From Saccharomycopsis fibuligera x Saccharomycopsis cf. fibuligera (Eukaryota; Ascomycota; Saccharomycetes; Ascoideales; Saccharomycopsidaceae): 64,000 nucleotides of DNA. The notes below the pieces were generated by a model. The model did no database searches. It was not told the DNA's origin and saw only the letters and a program-made list of their open reading frames with translations. Positions 9,877-19,489 of this stretch are shown piece after piece (positions within the stretch are counted from its first letter, which is position 1; the number at the start of each line of letters is the position of its first letter). The DNA is taken from contig CP012818.1 of assembly GCA_001936135.1 (NCBI GenBank), forward strand, positions 868,001-932,000. The letters are read 5' to 3'. A program made the position numbers and the translations under genes.

Positions 9877-11344
9877 GATGCTTCATTTGCGCCAAAACAC
9901 TGTTCAAAGAGTTCAATCGCTTCAAAAATTTTTGAAAAAATTTAATCAACAAATCTACTTGGCCCATTTTCACATAATCTCGTAGAATATTCAACTTTAC
10001 AAAGATAGGTAACGTTCTTGCGTGTATGCTGATGCTTGAAGCACCTAGAATTCTAGCGTCCCTCGGATTATATAACAAAAGTTGAATTATCCAATTAATA
10101 CCTCCACCTTCGTGTTCATCCAAGATTTTGCGATATTCTTCCAAATTAGGTAATTTGTAAATGTTAACTAAGAGAGCTCTAGAGAACTTATCGTATCTTG
10201 CAACTAATGTAGTATCATTTTTACCTTGCTCAGTTTGCAGAATCAAAAACTGCAACGCTCTTGAAAGCCGATCATTGAATTTGAAACTTTGCAACAAAAT
10301 ATCAATTTGCTCATCTATAGATACTGTTTGCTTCTGTGCTTCGCTTATGAATGAAAACTCAATTGGGGTACTGCTATTTTTGTATTTGATATTTACTAAC
10401 AAGCTTTTTAAGACTTGCTTAAATACCACATGCAAATTATGCTGATCTTCGAGATTTGCCAATGATGAATATACATGTTGTAAAAAAACAATATAATCAA
10501 AGCTTGGATTTGCAGTCATCATGGAAAGTTTACCATTTGCATTACTATCTTTACCCTGTCGCGGTTGAGAGTACCATCCATCGAGCACATCATACATATT
10601 ACACACATATGAATCCAACTCCGGCAACGAAATATTTCCTTTCATCCTGGTTGGAGTGTCACCACGATCAAAAAGGGCGCTGTCATCTAACACGTACGAG
10701 TCCGGCTGTCGTGAATTGATAATCAAATGATCAGTGAGCACCCTAGCAGCTTCTTCAAAACGTTTATGTATTATGAGAAACCGTAAGTATTTTGATAATA
10801 TTATTGGAGATAAAATTCTGCTTCTTTCATTCGAGAAGAAATTGTTTAGTTTTTCTTTATAAAAGTTGATGACCAAATCGGGCTGCACTTTCAAGATGTC
10901 ATCATAGGTTATCATTTGTTGAAGTCTGCGATGATTATCTGATGTGGATTGTAAAGTTAGAGCTAAATCTCGAGGAAAATTTTTGTAAAAACGAGACATA
11001 TTTGAGATCGCGTTTTTCTTTAAAGATGGCGATGATTGCTGCTGCGGCTGTTGGGTTTGGTTATCTTCAATGTACCGGTCATAGAAGTAGTCTATCAATG
11101 TTTTGGCAGAGGATGCAAATCGTTCTTTGAATTGATCTTCATTCGCCTGTTGCTGCTGTTGCTGTTGCAGAGGGACATGATCTTTGGTATTTCTTGACAA
11201 ACTAAATGAGCTGAAAGCATGAGATTTAACAAAAAGGGCACGTCTTATTAAATGGCCACAGCTATACTGGTTTGTGTCGTCATTAATGCAAACTCGGTTC
11301 CAACTATATCGCACTTTCCATAAGATTTTTCTGACCTTGAACAT
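7691..11344 (-). CDS. large protein of unknown function, possibly mitochondrial, with long polyglutamine
   Basis: A 1217-residue frame starting at an ATG. I do not recognise the family. The N-terminus (MFKVRKILWKVRY) is basic and lacks acidic residues over about 20 residues, which would suit a mitochondrial presequence. The rest is rich in Leu, Lys, Asn and Tyr with helical character and no obvious catalytic motif, resembling fast-evolving organelle RNA-binding helical-repeat (PPR-like) proteins of yeasts; that is inference. A short mixed Q tract lies near residue 60 and a tract of 32 Q, all CAA, near residues 490-521. The size excludes chance. It is convergent with HAC1 and divergent from COX6. 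Confidence 0.8.
9782..9877. repeat. (TTG)32 / (CAA)32 trinucleotide repeat within coding sequence
   Basis: Perfect uninterrupted TTG on the plus strand, read as 32 CAA (Gln) codons in the minus-strand gene. No CAG interruption is present, unlike other Q tracts in this window such as the MKC1 tail. Confidence 0.95.
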
Positions 11345-12246
11345 GATCTAATATTGAGCAAGAAGTAAGGCAAACCGGTACCAAAATCATCTATGAAAAG
11401 GTACGCGAAAACTGTGATTTCTTGGCCCAAAGGTGAATACAGATGATGCCAATGTGATTTGCGCCGCTTACAATTGAAAATAAATGTTCAAATGATTTGA
11501 ATTCAAGTCTTCAAGTTGCCTTTTAGAGCATTGCTTACAGGATTTAAACGCCTAGTCTTTCGCTATTTCTGGAGAAAAAAAAATTTATTGTTTTTGCTAA
11601 GCGCCCACGCCTGTGGTGTTAGTTTTCCGGAGAGCGTGCGGAAAGTAGACGGAATGGCATTTTGGGAACATACGGTGGTCAGCTGATTCTCGACGGATCT
11701 ATTCCGCATTCGCGCCATGAAATTTCAAAACACAGTCGAATATTCTGTGGCAGCTGGTGGGAGTTGACATGAGATTCATTTTACAGTCAATTGACATTCC
11801 GAAACCCATGAGTTAAGTTACGACGTCATCATTGTTATTTGCCCTGTTGCAAAGTAGCCTATCAACTTTTAAAAATTTCGCTTAATGTTTACTCTGTGCT
11901 GATGGGCTGTCTTAAGATAGATATCAGCTGCCATTTCCGAGGGTAGTCACCTGACTGTATCGCGTGAAAAACTAAAAAAAAAAAAAAAAGGCGCAGAAAT
12001 CAGCCAATAAGTTTGCGCCAATAGTAATGACAGTAATGCTGCCACCACTGGAAAAAACGAAGTGAAAAAAAAATAAAAAAATTTATAGTGCAAGCCCAAA
12101 GAGAACCAATAGAAGAAAAAAGAAAACTCTCCTTCCATCAGAGAAAACACTTTGAATATATCTCCATCGCATTCGTCAATATTCGTTATTGAGTTCTCAT
12201 ATCTCATTTGCTTTCACATTCACCTTTACACATAATATAACACAAA
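11345..12246. other. divergent promoter region between the 1217-residue gene and COX6
   Basis: About 0.9 kb with no credible gene. It carries three CCAAT boxes in the COX6-proximal 250 bp and an A tract near 11974-11989. Confidence 0.6.
12004..12110 (+). promoter_or_regulatory. three CCAAT boxes upstream of COX6
   Basis: CCAAT at 12004-12008, 12018-12022 and 12106-12110, all in the same orientation and 137 to 243 bp before the ATG. CCAAT is the binding site of the Hap2/3/5 complex, which in yeasts controls respiratory genes including COX6. The link to this gene is inferred from position. Confidence 0.5.
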
Positions 12247-12923
12247 ATGTTCAGACAACTTTTCAGAACTCCAGTCGTTAGACGCAGTGCTGCTTTGGCT
12301 CGTCCAGCTCAACAGCAAGCTCAATTGAGAATCCCAACTTTCAATAGATTCACTGCCATCAGAAACTACAGTGATCACCACGAAGAAACTTACGAAGAAT
12401 TCACCACCAGGTATGTCGTATTTATTTGATGCTGTTTTTGCACATGCACTTAATGTAGTAACTGTTGCAATGTGTTTGGTCAATTACCAACTTATATTTT
12501 TCTTTTTCTTACAATGAAAAAAATGAATAATTTATTGCACCGATACAGTCATCACAGTTGCGAGTAACACTTTTTTTTTATTTTTATTTTTATTTTTATT
12601 TTTTTTTGCAGACATTAATACTAACTTCACTATGCTTTAGATTCGAAAAGGAATTCGACGAAGCTTACGACTTGTTTGAAGTTCAAAGAGTCCTCAATAA
12701 CGCCTTCTCTTACGATTTGGTTCCAGCTCCATCGGTCATCGAAAAAGCTTTGTTGGCTTGCAGAAGAGTCAATGACTACGCTACTGCCGTAAGAGTCTTC
12801 GAAGGCTTGAAAGTCAAAGTTGAAAACAACGAACAATATGAAGCTTACTTGGAAGAATTGAAAGACATTAGAAAAGATTTGGGTGTTGACTTGAAAGAAG
12901 AATTGTTCCCAGAATCTGCTTAA
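12247..12923 (+). CDS. COX6: cytochrome c oxidase subunit VI (two exons)
   Basis: Nuclear-encoded subunit of respiratory complex IV in the mitochondrial inner membrane. Exons are 12247-12410 and 12641-12923 (447 nt, 148 residues). Exon 1 gives an Arg/Ala/Gln-rich presequence (MFRQLFRTPVVRR) and the acidic start of the mature protein (SDHHEETYEEFTTR); exon 2 continues FEKEFDEAYDLFEVQRVLNN and ends KEELFPESA, nearly identical to known Cox6. The intron splits an Arg codon after its second base (AG|A). Retention gives a stop at 12427-12429. Three CCAAT boxes upstream suit respiratory control. Confidence 0.95.
12411..12640 (+). other. spliceosomal intron of COX6
   Basis: 230 nt: donor GTATGT at 12411, branch TACTAAC at 12619-12625, acceptor TTTAG ending at 12640. 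Homology of the joined protein to Cox6 fixes both ends. A T-rich stretch ending TTTGCAG (12611) lies before the branch site and is a decoy, since using it would add in-frame residues absent from the family. Confidence 0.93.
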
Positions 12924-15290
12924 ATATGGGCGAAATAAAATAAAAATAAACCATGTCTTTTTACTACTGTTACTCAAGTATATGAAAAAATCAATGATCA
13001 TGAAAACAACAGCTAACCAAATTAATTCCAACAATAATAGTAATAAAAATCAGCCATTAAACATTGCCAGAAATAAAAGAAACGAAAGATTGAAATAATA
13101 AAGTAACAATAGGATTTTATCCAAGAAACAATAGAAGGAGAAAAAAGCTTGATTTTTCTTTTCCGAATTTTATTAATCTTTGTGTTATTTTTTATCTTTG
13201 ATCCAATTCTCGTTCTTTCTGTCTATCTTCTCTACTCCCTTTATTTGACTCACAATTTTTTGTTCAAGATGAATAGCATTCTTAAAGTTTGAATTTACGT
13301 TTTATTATATCTCCAAATTGCAAGTCAATGTTTGGCTGTTCTTTTTTTAGGCTGTTAGTCGCAGGAGGCTGTTAAGTTGCAAAATTTGTGATAGAGAAAT
13401 CCTGAAAATCAGCCCACAATTTTGCCTATAGGAAGTTTTAGATGATCGGCAACACTTTGTCGCTATTGTTTTTTTTGTGTAGAAGAATCAGCACATAAGC
13501 TTATACTTTGTAGACACTGTGTGTCATGGTCGACAGCTGTTTACTATTTGTCTTTTACTGTTTACTGAAATAATGCAATATTGAAGTCTATTTGCAAAAA
13601 GCTTTTACCAGAAATATTTCTATCTCTAATTTCTGGTGCGTTTTGCGGCTTGCGCCTCGCTATTAGTATTTTCAGTTTCGCGACTAAGTACTATCTATCC
13701 ACGCTCTATTGTTCTCCATCGTGGTGATAAGATATATCTGCACTACACAGGCACATTTGTTCCCTCGTTAACCCGCGGGCTCTGTCTACAGCTAACTACT
13801 TCGGGCTTTGAGCAACTAAAAAATTGGACCGCATGTAAACCGAAAATTAATAGTCACTTAACAAGTAGGAGAATTCGATTTTGACTGAGTATGACGAACA
13901 CCAGCCAAAGGTAGAACCTCCACTGACAAACGCTTTCCCGGGAGAAGACTGTCCTCGAACATTAGGTTTTTCTCCACAGTTGAAGTTTTGCCGTTTAGTG
14001 TCTAACATACATTGTAAGCGAATAAACATCTGACTTTGAGATATCTGGAGATATGGCTGTTTAATACCAGGTTTACATTAAGTTTTTTGCGTTTATGTAT
14101 GCTCGTGCCGCAAGTGTATAGATTGGAACTATAGAATTACTGACAGTCTAAATGCCCAACGTATATAGTGTAAGCCAACCGTGGAACCATATCATTTTAT
14201 CATATTATATTGTATTTATCTTTATCAATTTGAGTTGGCCATAAGAATGACAAAACTACTTTGATCCCCATAGCCTAAAACTTGCGTTTGTTTTCATCCT
14301 TGGACTTTATCTAGCCATTTGCAAACCGAAAATCTAGATCTACAGATGTAGGCAGATACCGACAGGTTTGAAGAGTGTCGTATGTTCATATTCTGTAATG
14401 TAACCGTAAACCGGACAGAAAAATACAGCCATAAAGCCATACAGTGTCTTTGCCAGCAAACACAAGAAAATGAAATATGAACTCGGAGCTTGAATAGCCA
14501 TCACATTCAAATAACAACTATCTACCCACCTATCTGCTCCCCTTGCGATGAGCTATTTTTTGTATTTTTGTTTTCTATATAGTATGATACTGATACCAGT
14601 ATTCTAACGCTTTTGATATGCTGTTGGTGTCTCTGTATGTAATTTTTCCATGAAAGTCATTTCTACTGCCACTACTACTATAATAGTACAAGCAGCTCCA
14701 GATAACCCTGTTGTGTCTATCATTGCAAGTACCACAATATTATTATTATATTATTTATGCCTACTAGGTGGTACGCTCTGTATAAAGGACCTGCATATTA
14801 TTGTAGACGCATACAGACCTCTGATAACACAAGGAAATAAGCCACCATCACCACCCCCAAACTACAAGAACCAAGTCATTCAAATGGAAAGTGCACGGTT
14901 ATGGTTAGACTCAACATGACTGTTGCTATATATCATTCTTGCTTCTTTCTTTCTTTAGTTTCTTTCGACGCTACCACATTTTAGGAAAAAAAGGGCAAAA
15001 ATACATTTGCTCTTTATGAGGTTAGAAATGCAATCAAGAATTATCATTGACAATACTGTGATTTTTTATTAAAAATGAAAAAAAAAAACCAAGTCACAGA
15101 AACAATAGCATGAACGGACGCAAAAAGAACAAGGAAAACAAGTAACAAAAAAAAAAAAAAAAAAGTAGGATATAGAAAATGGAAATATATAGGAATTTAA
15201 AATGGATGACGGAAGAGATGTTACAAAAAAAAAAAAAAAAAAAAAAAAATAGCTAGTTACTTATTTTTGAAAATTTATTGTCCCGAGTCT
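12924..15290. other. 2.4-kb gene-free region between convergent COX6 and MKC1
   Basis: Nothing recognisable. It is AT-rich with A-runs near 15150-15165 and 15225-15249, the latter just past the MKC1 stop. A small hydrophobic frame at 14650-14919 is weak. No tRNA-like boxes or long repeats were seen. Confidence 0.5.
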
Positions 15291-17053
15291 TTATTGTCTA
15301 TAATATCCCTGTCCATCCAATCCAAACTCCAACTCCTGTTCCAATCCAGTCAACAAATCATTGCTAATGTTGTTACCACCGTTACCAACACTTGCGTTAT
15401 TACTACCTATTATGTTACTTTGTTGGAAATCATTACCATTATGATATCCACTGCCATTGTTGATGTTTCGCGTCGCATCAAATACCGCATTATTTCCGTT
15501 CCCATTACCGTTGTTCACTTGGCCATCATTAACATTTTGTTGTGGAAATTGGGTAGCGCTATAGAAAATATTTTCTTGTGGTTTTGGCGGGTCATCATAG
15601 TATTGGTTTTGGAATTGTGCGGCATTAGTATTGAATTGAGTTGGCGTTAGCATTTGATGATGTTGCTGTTGCTGTTGTTGCTGTTGCTGTTGTTGATATT
15701 GTGCAGCTGCGACGGCGGCTTCCTGTTGTTGCTGTTGCTGCTGTTGATATAACTGTTGTTGTAGTTGTTCTTGTTGTAGCTGCTCCTGTTGTAACTGCTC
15801 CTGCTGCAACTTCTCCTGTTGCTGTTGCTGCGCAAGCTCCTCGGGCGTTGGCTGAGCTCTTCTAACAATTTCTCTGAACGATCTAACCTCGTCAAGTAAC
15901 AATTGTTTCATAGAATCAAACTCATCAATACATTCAAATGAAAAATCAAATTTCTCATTGCATACAATTTCTTCTGCTGGGTCATGCCAAACTTGTAAAT
16001 AGGGATGCTGTAAAGCATCATCAACATTGATTCTTCTGGAAGGATCCAAAGTAAGCATTTTCTCCAAAAGATCCAACCCGGTAGGGTTAGCGTCTGGATA
16101 CAATTGATGAAACTGTACCTTTGGCATAAATGGCAAAGACCTAACGTAGGCTTGAGCTCTCTTTGACCCAATTCTTACCAAAGTTTCTTCGTTTGGCGTG
16201 CCAATGATTTTCAAAATTTGGTTCAATTGGTCAACGTAATCCTTACCTTTGAAAATTGGCTTGCCACCCAATAATTCCGCTAATATACATCCAACGGACC
16301 AAATGTCGATGGCTTTTGAGTAAGTATGGAAACTAAGCATAATTTCTGGAGCTCTGTACCATCTCGTAGCCACATATTCTGTCAAGTAGCCAGCGTTTTT
16401 TTCGGCATTGGTAGAAAATCCTCTAGCTAGACCAAAATCGCAGATTTTGAGTTCGCAATCAGCATTGACAAGCAAGTTTCCTGGTTTGAGGTCACGGTGC
16501 AACACATCGGCAGAATGAATGTATTTCAAACCGCAAAGGATTTGGTAAATGAAACTTTGATAATGTGCATCAGTTAATGGCTGTCCACTTTTAATAATTT
16601 GATGTAAATCGCATTCCATTAATTCTTCATATAGGTAAACTTCGTTAAAATTGAGCGGATCAACAATGTCCAAGTCATACAATGCAGTGATGTTCTTATG
16701 ACCGGTGAAGTGTTTAAGAAGTTTAATTTCTCTAATGGCCCTTTTACAGAGGACTTTTTTGCTAAAGATGTTGGTGATTTTCTTGATGGCTACTGATCCC
16801 CCATTTGGAAGTTCAGTATATTTGGCACTGACCACTAAGCCGTAGGCTCCGTGGCCAAGTTCTTTGATTATTTGAAATCGGTTATCGATGACAAAGTCCT
16901 GGCGGAATACCCTTTTGTACGTTAGTAAGCATTTCTGCGTTGATATGAACGAATGATGTAGCAGTTTTTTAAAAATTAGTTGACTCCAAGTAAGAATTGG
17001 AGAGTTTATACATACCTGAACAGATGGCGTTGTTGGTTTTCTAATTCTGACAT
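15291..17053 (-). CDS. MKC1: cell-wall-integrity MAP kinase (two exons)
   Basis: Slt2/Mkc1-type MAP kinase of the protein kinase C cell-integrity pathway. Exons on the minus strand are 17053-17016 and 16911-15291 (1659 nt, 552 residues). Glycine loop GHGAYG (about residues 32-37), catalytic HRDLKPGN (Asp153), DFG (Asp171) and the TEY activation motif at 190-192, the same numbering as S. cerevisiae Slt2, which supports the exon-1 choice. The C-terminal tail after about residue 380 has several Gln runs of mixed CAA/CAG and then Asn/Gly-rich sequence, as in other Slt2 proteins. Exon 1 encodes [12 protein letters not shown]; Leu11 is CTG and may be Ser. The open frame extends upstream without the intron, but that leader is intron sequence. 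Confidence 0.95.
16912..17015 (-). other. spliceosomal intron of MKC1
   Basis: 104 nt on the minus strand: donor GTATGT at 17015, branch TACTAAC at 16927-16921, acceptor AG at 16913-16912. It splits codon 13 (AG|G, Arg). The branch-to-acceptor distance is only about 10 nt. Retention gives a stop two codons later. Joined sequence RHLFRVFRQDF aligns with the Slt2 N-terminus RHTFKVFNQDF. Confidence 0.9.
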
Positions 17054-17878
17054 TTTGTGTGAACAAGTACTTTTGCAAGCAGAAAATGTAAATGTTAAAT
17101 AGTAAAAGCGTAGCGCGGTGTGATATATTATTGTATAATGTGTAATGTGTGACCACAATCGCTTTACTTTTAGTGTTGATGAGGGGTTATGGAAAGAAGG
17201 AAGATCAGTTAGCAATAGCAAGCGAACGGAACGATGTTAACAGCTAGACCACTATAAAATTGTTTATGCAAGAAGTGTTGGAGTTGTGATGTAATCTGTT
17301 GTGTTGTATTGTGTTGTATTGTGTTGTATTGTGTTGTATTGTGTTGGATGGTAATGCAGCGTATTTCTGACAACAAAACTATAATCTCTATTATTAATAT
17401 TTCTATTATCGTTAATGAAATGACAATTTATAACAGATGACTTGCAGAAATGTTGCTAAAAATGACAGTTAAAGCCCGTTGATTTTGCTTGTGCTTCAGC
17501 TTTTGATGGCGCTTTTTTTTTGCTATGGACTTTTACTTAAGATGTCTTGGTAGGCTGCAAATACTATCCAAAAACAAAATAGAGCCGCAATTTACAGGCA
17601 AGTTGAGTTTCAAGACTGAATTGTGGCACTCAACATTGCGACGGCCAAATGTCGGTTGGTGATACAAGAAGACAAGTAATTGCAATCCGCCGGCCGCTGC
17701 GAGGCGGAGGTGTGTCCGGGTGACCTTTGAGGGACATATATGGAGCGTAAACTGTGTCGTTATACTACACAAGAGTAGATATGCTACAAATTCAGATACA
17801 TATTGGTCTTCGTATAAAAGCACCTAATTGGTGAATGATGTTTATTACGGGAAACTATCGTATGTCTAAAATAAATAC
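17054..17878. other. gene-free region upstream of MKC1
   Basis: Contains the MKC1 promoter and the 3' flank of the next gene. Four exact copies of the decamer GTGTTGTATT lie at 17301-17340. No gene seen. Confidence 0.55.
17301..17340. repeat. tandem decamer GTGTTGTATT x4
   Basis: Four exact 10-bp units, about 250 bp upstream of the MKC1 ATG, with partial copies on both sides. Confidence 0.9.
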
Positions 17879-18556
17879 TCAATTTCCCTTAATCTCCTCA
17901 AGAATATCAGCAAAGGACGATTTTTCAAGCACAGGCCCGTTAAACAATGGATCTTCCTGGATAACTGGACTATTACGGACCCTTTCGTACCATTGAGTCA
18001 CTGCTGGGTGGTTTTCACGCCAGTTGTTGTCGTAGACATAAGTCATTGCCCAGAACCAAATCAGGAAGGCAAGCAAATCAGCAACGGTGACCTCATCGTC
18101 ATTGACCAAGTATTTGTGAGTGTTGAGTCTTTCTTCGAAAATCTTGGCGTATTTCTCTGCTGAAGTTAAACGGTCCTTGATGAGATCACGAGGAAATTTC
18201 ATTGGCAAGTCTGGCATAGCGGTGATTGCAGCAGGAACTACAGAGAAAGCAAAGTCAGAGTTAGCAAATGAGAGCCATTTGAGCACTTGATATTTTTCAC
18301 GTTGGCTGGAACCGAGAAGATTATGCTTGGTTCCTTTTGCGTCAATAAGGTCAATGAGGTAGTAGAGAATGGCAATAACTTCGTGAAGTAGCTCACCGTC
18401 TGGGAAAACGAAACCTGGAATTTTTTTGGTAGGGAAATGTTTGGCAAATTCAGCATCTGGGGCAGCCACTTTGACATCAAGGTTGTAGTGCTTGATGAGG
18501 GCAGCAGGAAGCTGACCTCTGGTGAAAGGAACAGAATAAAGGGTACCTTGCGACAT
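17879..18556 (-). CDS. eEF1B-gamma-like glutathione S-transferase-fold protein lacking the EF1G domain
   Basis: 225 residues with the GST N- and C-terminal domains found at the start of elongation factor 1B gamma: KIPGFVFPDGELLHEVIAIL in the thioredoxin-like half and EERLNTHKYLVNDDEVTVAD in the helical half. The family's C-terminal EF1G domain is absent, so it cannot be a full eEF1B-gamma. It is clearly related to the complete gene at 27200-28447 on the same strand. It may act in the elongation factor complex or as a GST-like protein; no substrate can be read from sequence. Start is the first ATG. C. albicans also has short and long members of this family. Confidence 0.85.
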   Translation of the reverse strand: MSQGTLYSVPFTRGQLPAALIKHYNLDVKVAAPDAEFAKHFPTKKIPGFVFPDGELLHEVIAILYYLIDLIDAKGTKHNLLGSSQREKYQVLKWLSFANSDFAFSVVPAAITAMPDLPMKFPRDLIKDRLTSAEKYAKIFEERLNTHKYLVNDDEVTVADLLAFLIWFWAMTYVYDNNWRENHPAVTQWYERVRNSPVIQEDPLFNGPVLEKSSFADILEEIKGN

Positions 18557-19489
18557 GGTGTGAAGTGTGTGGTTTAAACAAAAAAAAGAGTGTGTGTACC
18601 TGAAATTAGAAAGCCCAAGCAGTAAAGCGTGGCAGAAAGAAGGACTTTATATACTTCCACGCGCAAATGTTACGGTGCAGGATGCTCGGTGCATTTTTTT
18701 CTTTCTTTTTTTTTCTTTTTTATGGCCAGCAGCAGCCAGTACACGGAAATGAATTACAATCCAAGATAGGCGTCGGAAGTTGCCAAACACGGATATATTC
18801 GTCTCAGACTGCATGAACTATACACCAACCATCGAGACACTACTGCTAATTGGCCTTGATTTATAGCCCCTCTGGGCATCCATTTGCCACAGACAGTTGT
18901 GTTTGCCGGAGAATGATACAAGCGTGAATGTGCTCCATCAGCAAATGGTGCATTGAGGTCAGAGTATATCCAGGGATCTAATCACTGATTCCAACGTTGG
19001 AAAGTGCAAATTAAAATTAGAACTAAGTTAGAGTCTAAGTTTGAGCAATTGGTGATTGGCCGTGCTGCGTGAATGGGTGCTAGTTACTGCAGCCAGCATA
19101 CACAATGAGCCCCACAAGAAAGCACCTAAGAGGAACACGTTCGATTCATTCCGAAAGATCTCCTAGCACTATGGACGCCTGTGCTGCTGCTAGTGCCCAA
19201 TGTACTACAGCTCATAAGATGGCTACTAATCACTGTGCCAGATATGAGGTATGATTAGACATTCTTGTGCTAGTCACTTAGTGTCTCCCACGTTGAAACA
19301 GATTGTTCATTTTTCCAACGTTTTTTAACGTCTTCGTCTGCATAGCTGACTCAGCACTGACTCAGCACACGCATGCGTGATTCAGACCTTCCACTCCAGT
19401 TTTCGCTGATAACAAATTTCGTTCCGTAAATGGATGGTTCGTGATAACGATGGACGCTACTTTGATGAAAGCAGTACACTGACTCCCCA
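18557..19489. other. divergent promoter region
   Basis: About 0.9 kb between the GST-like gene and the MOSC gene, which are transcribed away from each other. Holds T-rich segments near 18700. No gene seen. Confidence 0.6.

Noticed and set aside
9715-9985. Plus-strand open frames made of poly-Val or poly-Leu
   Set aside because: They are the antisense reading of the CAA repeat in the minus-strand gene.
14650-14919. 89-codon frame with a hydrophobic segment between COX6 and MKC1
   Set aside because: Starts with ATG and could cross a membrane once, but composition is low complexity and nothing else supports it; kept only as a possibility.
15641-15895. Frames rich in Val/Ala or Asn/Ser over the MKC1 tail
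   Set aside because: Other-frame shadows of the CAA/CAG repeats of MKC1.
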